Positions 20,186 through 28,186 are shown, counted from the stretch's first letter. The stretch is 64,000 nucleotides of DNA from Corynebacterium falsenii (GCA_001054945.1 JVKJ01000005.1:186001-250000); one strand, 5' to 3'. Numbers and translations are program-made. The notes: generated by a model not told the origin, from the sequence alone.

Positions 20186-20859
20186 CGGCGCCCCTCACCC
20201 ACTGAACTATCGGGCGTGAATTCCTTGGCCCCCTCCGGCGCCGCGATGTGCCCCTGGGCCTCGGAGCTGCGGGAGACCATCAACAGCCGCTCCACCACTG
20301 TGTAGCAGCTGCCCACCGCCAAGATCCACAGCCCACCAGCGAGGATGTATGGCACCCCAAGTCCGCCAATTCCGGTGGCCACCAAGCCAATGATCAACCG
20401 CTCTGGTCGCTCGATCAATCCGCCGACAACCTTAATTCCGCTCGCCTCTGCGCGCGCCTTGACGTAGCTGGTCACCTGACTGGTCACCAAAATCACCAGG
20501 CAGAGCGCCATCATGATCCGCTGCACCGGTTCCTGTAACGCAAACCACATGGCCAGCGAGCCAAAAATCGCTCCGTCGCTCAAGCGATCACACGTGGCGT
20601 CCAACGTGGCCCCAAACTTGGTGCCACCGCCACGCAACCGCGCCATCGTCCCGTCAACCATGTCCGTAGCGACGGTCAGACCGATTAGAGCGGCGGCGGC
20701 AAAGTGATGCCCGGTCGGGATCAACGCCACCGCGAGAGCCATTGCGGCGACAGTGCCCGCGAGCGTGACCGCATTGGGCGTGACCCCCCAGGCATGCAGC
20801 TTCTTCGCGATGGGTTCGATGAACACAGAGGCTGGCCTACGACCGTGAACGCTTAACAT
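20182..20859 (-). CDS. pgsA: CDP-alcohol phosphatidyltransferase, likely phosphatidylinositol phosphate synthase
   Basis: Integral membrane enzyme with the full CDP-alcohol phosphotransferase motif: DMVDG, then AR, then a GATLD-x3-D arrangement (residues about 75-100 of the chosen frame). In this operon context the acceptor is expected to be inositol phosphate, giving the lipid base for PIMs. Several hydrophobic spans follow. The chosen ATG (20857-20859) lies 10 bases after the HIT gene stop with AGGGG upstream and gives 225 residues; a longer frame would overlap the HIT gene. The name pgsA follows actinobacterial usage for this locus. Confidence 0.92.
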   Translation of the reverse strand: MLSVHGRRPASVFIEPIAKKLHAWGVTPNAVTLAGTVAAMALAVALIPTGHHFAAAALIGLTVATDMVDGTMARLRGGGTKFGATLDATCDRLSDGAIFGSLAMWFALQEPVQRIMMALCLVILVTSQVTSYVKARAEASGIKVVGGLIERPERLIIGLVATGIGGLGVPYILAGGLWILAVGSCYTVVERLLMVSRSSEAQGHIAAPEGAKEFTPDSSVGEGRR

Positions 20860-20869
20860 TGCTGAGCCC

Positions 20870-21478
20870 CTATGCCTCTCTCTTCGCAGATTCTTCTTCA
20901 ACCACATCTTGCCAGGCCGAGGCCAGCAGTTGCCGAGTTTCCTGCAGCACCTGAGGGAGCACCTTGGATCCCGAAATCACTGTCATGAAACTAGCATCCC
21001 CTGTCCACCGGGGCACGACATGCTGATGAAGGTGATGCGGCACCGATCCCCCGGACGCGCGCCCAAGATTCATCCCGACATTCAGCGCATCTGGGTGAGA
21101 AGCTCTGCGGAGAGTCCTGATTGCCCGTTTGGTGAATAGCGAAAGCTCCGCGGTCTCGTCATCGGTCAGCTCACTGTAGTCAGCGACCTGACGATATGGG
21201 ATCACCATCATGTGGCCGGGATTATAGGGGAACAGGTTGAGCACGCAGTAGACCGTCTCACCGCGGGCTACGATGAGGCCGTCCTCGTCGGACTTCTTCG
21301 GAATCTCGAGGAAAGGATCGTCGACCTTTTCCTCAGTGGTGAGATAGGCAGAACGGTAGGGAGCCCACAGTCGAAGGAGGCCATCCGGGAGCTGAGGCGA
21401 CTCCCCGACCCCGCCATCGACGTAACATTCGCCGTTGGAGTGGTCACCAGCCTGGTGGTCAGCTTCTTCCGGACTCAC
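20870..21478 (-). CDS. HIT-family nucleotide hydrolase/phosphorylase
   Basis: Histidine-triad protein of 202 residues with the catalytic motif HLHQHVVPRW. Actinobacterial members at this locus are related to Ap4A phosphorylases. The N-terminal 30 residues are acidic and poorly conserved. The GTG start has GAGGGAGCG upstream and lies 30 bases after the thrS stop. It lies between thrS and pgsA, as in Mycobacterium and Corynebacterium. The substrate is not established. Confidence 0.9.
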   Translation of the reverse strand: MSPEEADHQAGDHSNGECYVDGGVGESPQLPDGLLRLWAPYRSAYLTTEEKVDDPFLEIPKKSDEDGLIVARGETVYCVLNLFPYNPGHMMVIPYRQVADYSELTDDETAELSLFTKRAIRTLRRASHPDALNVGMNLGRASGGSVPHHLHQHVVPRWTGDASFMTVISGSKVLPQVLQETRQLLASAWQDVVEEESAKREA

Positions 21479-21508
21479 GTGGTTGCGCTCCCTCGAAATT
21501 CGTTGGCT

Positions 21509-23572
21509 CTATTCGGAAAGTTGCTTCTGCAGGTTCTCTTGGTTGGGTTGTTCGTTGCGGCGTGCATTCACCCACTGCACGATCGTTGCGATGGCCTTGT
21601 CCTTGGGGACGCCATTGACCTGCGTTCCGTCCAGGAATCGGAAGCTTACTGCGTCTGCCTCTACATCGCGTCCACCAGCCAGCAGCATGAAGGGGATCTT
21701 TCCTGTCGTGTGGTTGCGGATCTTCTTCTGCATTCGGTCGTCGCTGGTATCCACGTCGGCTCGAACCCCCTGCTCGCGCAGGGCTGAGGCGATGTCTTCC
21801 AGGTAGCCATTGAATTCATCTGCCACGGGGATCCCCATCACCTGGTGTGGTGCCAGCCATGCTGGGAACGCGCCAGCGTAGTGCTCCAGGAGCACGCCGA
21901 AGAATCGCTCGATGGACCCGAACAGCGCGCGGTGGATCATGATCGGGCGCTTCTTCGTCCCATCTGGCGCGGTGTATTCCAGGTCGAAGCGCTCCGGCAT
22001 GTTGAAGTCCAGCTGGACCGTGGACATTTGCCAGGTGCGTCCGATAGCGTCCCGGGCCTGCACGGAAATCTTCGGGCCGTAGAATGCGGCGCCGTGCGGA
22101 TCGGGAACGAGCTCGAGCCCAGAGTGTTCCGCCACTCGGCGGAGGATCTCGGTTGAGCGCTCCCAATTTTCGTCCGTGCCAACAAACTTGTTGGGGTCCT
22201 TGGTGGACAGCTCCAGGTAGAAGTCATCGAGACCGTAGTCGCGCAACAGGGAAATGATGAAATCCAGCGTGGTCGCAATCTCTTGCTCCATTTGGTCTTC
22301 GGTGCAGTAGATGTGCGCATCGTCCTGGGTGAATCCGCGGGCGCGGGTGAGGCCGTGGATCACGCCGGACTTCTCGTAGCGGTACACGGTACCGAATTCG
22401 AACAGGCGAAGCGGCAGTTCGCGGTAGGAACGGCCCCGGGAATCGAAGATCAGGTTATGCATGGGGCAATTCATCGGCTTGACGTAATAGTCTTGAGCCT
22501 GCTTGGTCACCTGCCCCTGCTCATCGACCTCGCCATCCAACTGCATGGGCGGGAACATCCCGTCACGGTAGAAGCCCAGGTGGCCAGAGCGCTCAAAGAG
22601 GTCGCCCTTGGTGACGTGTGGCGTGTTGACGAAAGAGTAGCCGGCGGCAACGTGGCGGCGTCGACTATGTTCCTCCATTTCCATCCTGACGATCCCGCCA
22701 TTGGGGTGGAAGACCGGGAATCCGGAACCGATGTCGTCTGGGAAGCTGAAAAGGTCGAGCTCCGTACCCAGACGGCGGTGGTCACGCTTCTCGGCCTCCT
22801 CCAGCATGTGCTGATATTCAGCCAGGGCTTCCTTCGACTCCCAGGCCGTGCCGTAGATGCGTTGCAGTCCCGCCTTGGACTGATCGCCGCGCCAGTAGGC
22901 GGCGGAGGACCGGGTAAGTGCTACTGCGGGAATGTAGCGGGTCGTGGGGACGTGGGGTCCGCGGCACAGGTCATACCACTCGACCTCACCGGTCCGAGGG
23001 TTGACATTTGAGTATGCGGTGAGCTCGCCGCTGCCCACCTCGGTTGCCTCGTCAGAGTCCGGATCGACATTGCCCTTGTCTGCAATCAGCTCGGTCTTGA
23101 AAGGCTCGTTGGCGTATTCCGCTCGAGCTTCCTCCACGTCGCCGTAGGCCTTACGCTCGAACTTCTGACCCGACTTGATGATTTTCTTCATCGTCTTCTC
23201 GAGCTTGTTCAGGTCTTCGGGGGTGAAGGGCTCTGCGACATCAAAGTCGTAGTAGAACCCGTTTTCGATGGCGGGCCCGATCCCCAGCTTTGTACCCGGG
23301 AATTCCTTTTGCACTGCCTGGGCCAGGACGTGAGCAGCCGAGTGCCGGATCACACCTCGACCTTCTGGCGTGTTGGCAGCTACCGCGGTTACCTCAGTGT
23401 CCTCCGATGGGGTCCAAGCCAGGTCCCGCAGGTTGCCCTCGGCATCTTGAATACAGACGATGGCCTCTGGACCCTTGTTGGGCAAGTCCAACGGGCGCAT
23501 TGCGGCGCCCGCGGTCTCCCCTGCGGGCACGGTAAAGCGAGTGGGTTCTGCGGGGGTCACTGAGTCATTCAC
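21509..23572 (-). CDS. thrS: Threonyl-tRNA synthetase
   Basis: Class II synthetase charging tRNA-Thr. The 687-residue protein has an N-terminal TGS-like part, the editing domain ([13 protein letters not shown] with the conserved His pair), and the catalytic core with [33 protein letters not shown] and the zinc-binding residues, followed by the anticodon domain ([15 protein letters not shown]). The GTG start at 23570-23572 has AAGGAG ten bases upstream. It heads the phospholipid/PIM gene run; a strong terminator lies upstream and separates it from the CopC-like gene. Confidence 0.98.
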   Translation of the reverse strand: MNDSVTPAEPTRFTVPAGETAGAAMRPLDLPNKGPEAIVCIQDAEGNLRDLAWTPSEDTEVTAVAANTPEGRGVIRHSAAHVLAQAVQKEFPGTKLGIGPAIENGFYYDFDVAEPFTPEDLNKLEKTMKKIIKSGQKFERKAYGDVEEARAEYANEPFKTELIADKGNVDPDSDEATEVGSGELTAYSNVNPRTGEVEWYDLCRGPHVPTTRYIPAVALTRSSAAYWRGDQSKAGLQRIYGTAWESKEALAEYQHMLEEAEKRDHRRLGTELDLFSFPDDIGSGFPVFHPNGGIVRMEMEEHSRRRHVAAGYSFVNTPHVTKGDLFERSGHLGFYRDGMFPPMQLDGEVDEQGQVTKQAQDYYVKPMNCPMHNLIFDSRGRSYRELPLRLFEFGTVYRYEKSGVIHGLTRARGFTQDDAHIYCTEDQMEQEIATTLDFIISLLRDYGLDDFYLELSTKDPNKFVGTDENWERSTEILRRVAEHSGLELVPDPHGAAFYGPKISVQARDAIGRTWQMSTVQLDFNMPERFDLEYTAPDGTKKRPIMIHRALFGSIERFFGVLLEHYAGAFPAWLAPHQVMGIPVADEFNGYLEDIASALREQGVRADVDTSDDRMQKKIRNHTTGKIPFMLLAGGRDVEADAVSFRFLDGTQVNGVPKDKAIATIVQWVNARRNEQPNQENLQKQLSE

Positions 23573-23652
23573 AGCGGGGATGCTCCTTTAGCACGATCAT
23601 GACGGTCACATACCTGGTGACAGTCCGTAACGTCAGGAGAGTTTACCCGCTA

Positions 23653-23707
23653 GAAAAATTGATGTGGACCTCTCCCCCTCATTCGCTGAGGGGGTAGAGA
23701 TCCACAT
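23653..23707 (-). terminator. Strong intrinsic terminator between the CopC-like gene and thrS
   Basis: A nearly perfect 20-bp stem with a 5-nt loop (TTCGC on the plus strand) spans 23662-23707 and is followed on the minus strand by CAATTTTTC. It lies about 50 bases after the CopC-like stop and 80 bases before the thrS start. A leader attenuator for thrS is a less likely reading, as no leader peptide or T-box features are seen. Confidence 0.88.
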
Positions 23708-23758
23708 TCTGCAGCAAAGCGTGAACTCGAGAAGCGCTCGCGCGTTGCCAACTGATTG

Positions 23759-24439
23759 TTAGCTTCGGCGGTCCTCAGGGGTTTCTCGGATTTCTTCCAC
23801 GGGCTCACTACTTTTGCCGGTGTTCCGGAAACGAGAAATGGCCAAAACGAGAGCACCCAGAATGACGATGACACCTGCAGCTGGGAGTAGCCAGGACGGG
23901 ACGCTCGAAGACTGGGAATCGGACCCCTTATTTGAATCCTGGTTGTCTGCCTCCTTACCGTTCTGGGCAGCAGCAGAGTCGTCGCCGGCGTTCAAGTTGA
24001 AAGAAATGGCGCCGTCGGTCTTATGACCGTCCGAGGAAATGATGGAATAACTGACCGTGTACTTACCCTTCGGCATTTCCTGATCCTTGGGGATCTCCGC
24101 GATGATCTTGTTCTTGTCGATCTTCGGGGTCACGGTAAACAGCACGTCTCCGTTGCCTTCACCCTCGCTGTGGAGGAAGCGCACACTGGCAAACTGATCC
24201 TTCGGGCGCCCGGTCATCTCGAACTCGACCTGATCGGGCTTCTTATCCAACGTTGCGCCATTGTCAGGGTTGGACTTGATCACCTGATCGTGTGCCGAGG
24301 CGACTGGTGCTGTGAAGGTAGCGGTACCCAAACCAACTCCTGCCGATGCTCCCAAGATCATCATGGACGCAGCCACCGGGCGGGCAGCGGCTTTCAAGCG
24401 TGCGGAAAATCCATCACGTGGCATTGCAGAAAATGGCAT
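23759..24439 (-). CDS. CopC-domain copper-binding membrane protein
   Basis: Exported copper-binding protein. From the ATG at 24437-24439 (GGAAAGG nine bases upstream) it has 226 residues: an N-terminal signal sequence ending VASA, a CopC domain starting HDQVIKSNPDNGATL and including SSDGHKTDGAISF, a Gln/Asp/Ser-rich linker, and a C-terminal transmembrane segment with a short basic-acidic tail. Cleavage after ASA would expose an N-terminal His, the copper ligand used by CopC proteins. No copD/ycnJ partner is adjacent; a small lipoprotein gene lies upstream on the same strand. Confidence 0.85.
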   Translation of the reverse strand: MPFSAMPRDGFSARLKAAARPVAASMMILGASAGVGLGTATFTAPVASAHDQVIKSNPDNGATLDKKPDQVEFEMTGRPKDQFASVRFLHSEGEGNGDVLFTVTPKIDKNKIIAEIPKDQEMPKGKYTVSYSIISSDGHKTDGAISFNLNAGDDSAAAQNGKEADNQDSNKGSDSQSSSVPSWLLPAAGVIVILGALVLAISRFRNTGKSSEPVEEIRETPEDRRS

Positions 24440-24539
24440 AGGATCTCGCCTTTCCAAATAGGGTCAAGAGGTTCACTCGAGTGAGTACATGTCGTGTGCA
24501 ATGCGTTAATACGGCCGAAGCAAGGCAGCGTGACAGCTG

Positions 24540-24827
24540 CTACTGGCTGTTCGCGCTCATGGTCTCACCGGGTGCCGGGTGCGCGCCTTGCTCACCCTGC
24601 CCCTGAACGGGTGCATTCTGCTGGGTGGTCATCCGACCAGTGCTCTCTTCGGGAGCAGAAGTCGGAGCTGCTTCACTCGCACCATCAACCTGCGGGGTCT
24701 CCGGCCCGGTGGTAACGCTGCTCACCGCCTTGTCCGAATCCTTCTGGTGGGGAGGAGTGCAGGCAGACAGGGATGCGGCCAAAGCCAGAGCCGCTGCGCC
24801 AGCTGCGAATGCGCGGATATTCTTCAC
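24540..24827 (-). CDS. Small hypothetical lipoprotein
   Basis: Family not recognised. The 95-residue product from the GTG at 24825-24827 (GGAG six bases upstream) has a short basic start, a hydrophobic Ala/Leu-rich segment and a lipobox LSAC, so it is probably a lipoprotein. The mature part is low complexity, rich in Gln, Pro, Ser, Thr and Glu, with no recognisable fold. An ATG four codons upstream is the alternative start but has poor spacing. It lies 100 bases upstream of the CopC-like gene and could be co-transcribed with it. Confidence 0.65.
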   Translation of the reverse strand: MKNIRAFAAGAAALALAASLSACTPPHQKDSDKAVSSVTTGPETPQVDGASEAAPTSAPEESTGRMTTQQNAPVQGQGEQGAHPAPGETMSANSQ

Positions 24828-24973
24828 GGGAAACTCCATTCTTCCGTTGCGATCAGAGTCAGGCGAAAGTTGACATCCTTACCCTACTCCGTGAAGTGAC
24901 GGATACCAGAAACAATCCCTCCGCTTCTGCGCGGAACGGTGCGGTGATGACAGAACGGCGCGCTGAAAGCAAT

Positions 24974-25008
24974 AAAAAAATCCCCGACACTCCACAAGAG
25001 CAGGGGAT
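24974..25008 (-). terminator. Terminator of the tRNA operon
   Basis: On the minus strand an ATCCCC...GGGGAT stem with an inner CTC/GAG pair is followed by a run of seven T. It lies 11 bases beyond the last tRNA-Gly. Confidence 0.85.
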
Positions 25009-25018
25009 GCGGGGATGG

Positions 25019-25094
25019 TGGAGCGGATGACGAGACTCGAACTCGCGACCCTCACCTTGGCAAGGTGATGCGCTACCAACTGCGCTACATCCGC
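25019..25094 (-). tRNA. tRNA-Gly(GCC), copy 1
   Basis: A 76-nt cloverleaf with a GCGGATG/CATCCGC acceptor, anticodon GCC, U73 and encoded CCA. It is identical over its full length to the copies at 25406 and 25600. It is the last tRNA of the minus-strand operon. Confidence 0.97.
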
Positions 25095-25142
25095 ATGGAA
25101 CAGCCAATACGCCAGGGCACACTGGCGGCTTGTACTGCTTCG

Positions 25143-25214
25143 TGCACATAACTGGGATTGAACCAGTGACCTCTTCCGTGTCAGGGAAGCGCTCTCCCGC
25201 TGAGCTATACGCGC
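25143..25214 (-). tRNA. tRNA-Val(GAC), G3:U70 variant
   Basis: A 72-nt cloverleaf with anticodon GAC and A73; CCA is not encoded. The acceptor stem is GCGCGTA with TATGTGC, so position 3 G faces position 70 T, a G3:U70 wobble. The T-loop has A57 instead of the G57 in the sister copy at 25505. All other positions match that copy. Confidence 0.96.
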
Positions 25215-25259
25215 AAAGTCACCCTCTCCTTGAGAATGGACAGGGCAACAGCAAATTCG

Positions 25260-25331
25260 AGGTGGAAACGGGAATCGAACCCGTGTACACGGTTTTGCAG
25301 ACCGTTGCCTAAGCCACTCAGCCATTCCACC
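25260..25331 (-). tRNA. tRNA-Cys(GCA)
   Basis: A 72-nt tRNA with a GGTGGAA/TTCCACC acceptor, anticodon GCA and U73, the cysteine identity discriminator. CCA is not encoded. It lies between tRNA-Gly copy 2 and the variant tRNA-Val. Confidence 0.96.
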
Positions 25332-25405
25332 GTGGCGAATTACCGCCTCGAAAATGGTCTACCACAAGACGATCGAAACGTGGTCCATTTCGATGCTGTG
25401 AGACC

Positions 25406-25481
25406 TGGAGCGGATGACGAGACTCGAACTCGCGACCCTCACCTTGGCAAGGTGATGCGCTACCAACTGCGCTACATCCGC
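25406..25481 (-). tRNA. tRNA-Gly(GCC), copy 2
   Basis: Identical to the other two tRNA-Gly(GCC) genes in this operon, with CCA encoded. Confidence 0.97.
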
Positions 25482-25504
25482 AATGAACCCCCGAGGGGGT
25501 TTCG

Positions 25505-25576
25505 TGCGCATAACTGGGATCGAACCAGTGACCTCTTCCGTGTCAGGGAAGCGCTCTCCCGCTGAGCTATACGCGC
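25505..25576 (-). tRNA. tRNA-Val(GAC), standard copy
   Basis: Same as the tRNA-Val at 25143 except for C70 (a normal G3-C70 pair) and G57. Anticodon GAC, A73, no encoded CCA. Confidence 0.97.
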
Positions 25577-25599
25577 TTAATACCTTCCGACTGGAAGGC

Positions 25600-25675
25600 T
25601 GGAGCGGATGACGAGACTCGAACTCGCGACCCTCACCTTGGCAAGGTGATGCGCTACCAACTGCGCTACATCCGC
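25600..25675 (-). tRNA. tRNA-Gly(GCC), copy 3
   Basis: First gene of the minus-strand tRNA operon. Identical to the other two tRNA-Gly(GCC) copies; CCA is encoded. Confidence 0.97.
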
Positions 25676-25724
25676 ACTGCACCGCACTGTTTGGGAAAAG
25701 CCCCGGCGTTTGGTGCGATCTCAA

Positions 25725-25754
25725 ACCATAGTCTGCTTGGCTAGACGAAGACAA
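25725..25754 (-). promoter_or_regulatory. Promoter of the tRNA Gly-Val-Gly-Cys-Val-Gly operon
   Basis: On the minus strand a -35 box TTGTCT (25749-25754) and a -10 box TATGGT (25725-25730) are separated by 18 bases. About 40-45 bases of leader remain before the first tRNA. Confidence 0.65.
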
Positions 25755-25995
25755 ATCACCTGGTAAATCTGCCGAAATCACACATCGTTCGGGGCACCAC
25801 GAATTTCATCCATGTGGTTTGCACAGCGGATTTCGCCCATGAGGACCTAATAGAGAATCCCGTGGTGGCAATAATTGCGAAGAACTTGTCAGCCTCCTTA
25901 GCAATCTACCGCGATCGGAGAGCAATTATTGACAGCACAGTATGCGGCTGCGTGATCGTCGCGACAGCAGGAAACTCGACTTCTACCCTGCGGAT
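25755..25995. other. Intergenic segment without a convincing gene
   Basis: Part of the 380-base gap between the two tRNA units. It contains a 65-codon open frame at 25814-26011 without a ribosome-binding site or recognisable homology, and a 10-bp inverted repeat with arms at 25869-25878 and 25922-25931. Nothing else is seen. Confidence 0.5.
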
Positions 25996-26025
25996 TTGTA
26001 AATCACACTAGTGTGCTTGTACATT
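25996..26025 (+). promoter_or_regulatory. Promoter of tRNA-Val(CAC) with a palindrome in the spacer
   Basis: TTGTAA (25996-26001) and TACATT (26020-26025) are separated by 18 bases and fit -35 and -10 boxes. The spacer contains the perfect 12-bp palindrome CACACTAGTGTG at 26004-26015. Confidence 0.6.
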
Positions 26026-26055
26026 AATCGGAGCTTGCTTCTGAAGCTTGCAAAC

Positions 26056-26127
26056 GGTCCTATAGCTCAGTGGAAGAGCGCTTCGTTCACACCGAAGAGG
26101 TCACTGGTTCGAACCCAGTTAGGACCA
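26056..26127 (+). tRNA. tRNA-Val(CAC)
   Basis: A 72-nt tRNA with a GGTCCTA/TAGGACC acceptor, anticodon CAC and A73; CCA is not encoded. It is a single-gene unit on the plus strand with its own promoter and terminator. Confidence 0.97.
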
Positions 26128-26135
26128 CAATTTCA

Positions 26136-26177
26136 CCCCGTCCACGCTCAGCAGTTTTGCTGGTGGGCGGGGTTTTT
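26136..26177 (+). terminator. Terminator of tRNA-Val(CAC)
   Basis: A GC-rich imperfect hairpin with CCCCG/CGGGG at its base and an inner CAGCA/TGCTG stem is followed by TTTTT. Confidence 0.88.
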
Positions 26178-26374
26178 CCATTGAGGATTACCCCCGACAA
26201 TATAGGTTCTTTAGGGGTGTTTTAGGGCCTCGTGTCGTCAAAAAGTCGTGCGGGGGCGCCGACTGCAGCGCTCCGCCACGTCCGCCCCGCCTCCGAACAT
26301 CAGATTTTATTGACAAAACTGCACGACCACCCCCTCCAGTAGTGTCGCGATCAGTTTTCCACCCTTCAGCGATT

Positions 26375-26380
26375 TACACT
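26375..26380 (+). promoter_or_regulatory. Candidate -10 box for aftC
   Basis: TACACT lies nine bases before the chosen ATG at 26390. There is no ribosome-binding site, so transcription could start close to the ATG. Confidence 0.4.
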
Positions 26381-26389
26381 GCACATACC

Positions 26390-27649
26390 ATGTCTACGCC
26401 TGTCATCAGTCGGCTCATCAACGGCCGCGAAGAGAATTCACCAGCTCCTGCGCTCTCGTGGGTCATGTGGCCGCTGGCAATCATGACATTCCTCCACAAG
26501 GTCATCCTCGTGCCGCAGAATAAGCACGAGACGGATGACTTCACCACCGTGTGGTCGGCGTTGAGGCGCTTTGTGGACCATATCCCTGTGTATTCGGAGA
26601 ATTATGCAACGGTGGATCCGCACTATCTCTATTCTCCGGGAGGCACACTCCTCCTCAGCCCCCTTGCTCTTGCACCCCTTGAGCTCGGTCGCTCGGCGTA
26701 CATCCTTGCCAACGGCATAGCGATTGTGCTCGCGTTGGCCATCCTGTGCAAACTTTTCGGTTTCAGTCTGAAGGGTTGGCTCTGGCCGACCTCCATTGCG
26801 CTGCTGTTCATGACCGAATCAGTCAAGAACACACTCCTGTTCTCGAACATCAACGGAATCTTGCTACTTCTTCAGGTGGTCTTCTTGTGGCTACTCCTGA
26901 AGCGCCGTGACCTCCTGGCGGGCATCGCCATTGGTCTTGCGATCACTGTCAAGCCCCAATTCGCGCCGTTGCTATTCCTGCCGCTAGTCCGGCGACAATG
27001 GGGCACCCTTGTGACGGGCCTGGGCCTTCCTATTGCTTTCAATCTCGCGGCGTGGCCCCTGATGGAGCGCCCCCGGGACTTCTTCGACGTGCTGCTGCCG
27101 TATCTCGGTCATGTCCGCGATTACGCCAACTCTTCTATCTCCGGCGTGGGCGTGTATTTCGGCTTGCCGGAGTGGGGCATTTTCCTTTTGCGCGCTATTG
27201 CCGCCGCGTTCGTCGCCGCTGCCGTGCTGGGGTTGCTGCGGTGGCGGAATCGAGACGAAGTGATGTGGGCGACAACCACGTCCTCGATTCTCCTAATTGG
27301 GGTCTTCCTCATCAGCTCGTTGGGTCAGATGTACTACACGATGCTGATCGTCCCGATGCTATTCACGACTCTTCAATCACGATCCGTGATGCACAATCCC
27401 ATCGCGTGGCTCGGTGTGTATTTCAGCATGAGTATCGATGACTGGATGTCCGATCGATGGGTCTGGGCAGGCCGGACATTCGAATACATCCGCGGGACCG
27501 TTGGCTGGTCACTATTGATCATCGCGGCGGGAACAGCAGCGACTTTATGGTGGTTGGAAGATACAGGGCGCCTGACACGACGTGCATCGTCCGGCCAGGC
27601 GCGCGATCACATGAACAGAGGAGGGCAAAGACGCCATGAAGAAGTTTGA
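26390..27649 (+). CDS. aftC: GT87-like arabinofuranosyltransferase, probable AftC
   Basis: Polytopic GT-C fold glycosyltransferase. The 419-residue product has about ten hydrophobic segments and, after the first one, a conserved acidic pair in HETDDF, typical of polyprenyl-sugar-dependent transferases. Its place directly upstream of msrB matches aftC (Rv2673, next to msrB Rv2674), which introduces alpha-1,3 branches into arabinan from decaprenylphosphoryl-arabinose on the outer face of the membrane. The start at ATG 26390 is chosen over one 48 bases upstream because a -10-like box ends nine bases before it. The C-terminus is hydrophilic and overlaps msrB by 14 bases. Confidence 0.82.
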   Translation: MSTPVISRLINGREENSPAPALSWVMWPLAIMTFLHKVILVPQNKHETDDFTTVWSALRRFVDHIPVYSENYATVDPHYLYSPGGTLLLSPLALAPLELGRSAYILANGIAIVLALAILCKLFGFSLKGWLWPTSIALLFMTESVKNTLLFSNINGILLLLQVVFLWLLLKRRDLLAGIAIGLAITVKPQFAPLLFLPLVRRQWGTLVTGLGLPIAFNLAAWPLMERPRDFFDVLLPYLGHVRDYANSSISGVGVYFGLPEWGIFLLRAIAAAFVAAAVLGLLRWRNRDEVMWATTTSSILLIGVFLISSLGQMYYTMLIVPMLFTTLQSRSVMHNPIAWLGVYFSMSIDDWMSDRWVWAGRTFEYIRGTVGWSLLIIAAGTAATLWWLEDTGRLTRRASSGQARDHMNRGGQRRHEEV

Positions 27650-28082
27650 TATCAAGCCTCAGCAGGACTTTCGAGCCCTAAGCGATGAGGAATGGCAGCA
27701 GCGCTTGTCCCCCGAGGAGTTCCACGTCCTCCGTCGGGCTGGCACCGAGGCTCCGTTCAAAGGTGAATACACGGACACCGAGACGGAGGGTGTGTACACC
27801 TGCCGTGCATGCGGAACCGTGTTGTTCCGTTCGACCGAAAAGTTCCATTCGCACTGTGGATGGCCCAGTTTCTTCGACCCGGCAGACTCCTCCGCGGTCA
27901 TCACAAAAGTCGATGATTCCCTTGGGATGCGACGCATCGAGGTGCTATGCGCCAACTGCGAAAGCCACTTGGGCCACGTCTTCGAAGGCGAGGGTTACGA
28001 TACCCCCACTGATCAGCGCTATTGCATCAACAGCATCGCGCTCAACCTCGAACCTGCCGACGGATCCACCTCTTCCGAATAA
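27636..28082 (+). CDS. msrB: Peptide-methionine (R)-S-oxide reductase MsrB
   Basis: Repairs oxidised methionine in proteins. The 148-residue sequence has the two zinc-binding CXXC pairs (Cys56/59 and Cys105/108), HSHCGWPSFF, and the catalytic cysteine in RYCINS (Cys130). It overlaps the end of aftC by 14 bases and has GAGGAGGG upstream, so the two genes form one transcript. It converges with hemY; the hemQ gene that usually lies between them is absent. Confidence 0.96.
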   Translation: MKKFDIKPQQDFRALSDEEWQQRLSPEEFHVLRRAGTEAPFKGEYTDTETEGVYTCRACGTVLFRSTEKFHSHCGWPSFFDPADSSAVITKVDDSLGMRRIEVLCANCESHLGHVFEGEGYDTPTDQRYCINSIALNLEPADGSTSSE

Positions 28083-28136
28083 CCACCCCGGCCGCACCCT
28101 GTGGTACTCCAGCGGCGCCATGTTTGAGTGAAGAAT

Positions 28137-28162
28137 CGGGCTCGGCTACCATCCCGAGCCCG
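28137..28162. terminator. Possible bidirectional terminator between msrB and hemY
   Basis: A perfect 9-bp GC-rich stem with an 8-nt loop lies between the convergent genes. Neither side has a clear T tract, so the assignment is uncertain. Confidence 0.5.
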
Positions 28163-28186
28163 TCGAATTGCCCCTGAATTCCGGGC

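Noticed and set aside
23653..23707. The thrS upstream hairpin as a T-box or attenuator
   Set aside because: No specifier loop, antiterminator or leader peptide is seen; it fits a terminator of the upstream gene.
23650..23874. A 74-codon open frame across the thrS upstream hairpin
   Set aside because: It overlaps the CopC-like gene in another frame and the terminator; no homology.
25019..25675. Regularly spaced long repeats that might look like a CRISPR array
   Set aside because: The repeats fold as tRNA-Gly and tRNA-Val genes; spacers are other tRNAs and short linkers.
25814..26011. A 65-codon open frame between the tRNA units
   Set aside because: No ribosome-binding site or recognisable family, and it runs into the tRNA-Val promoter.
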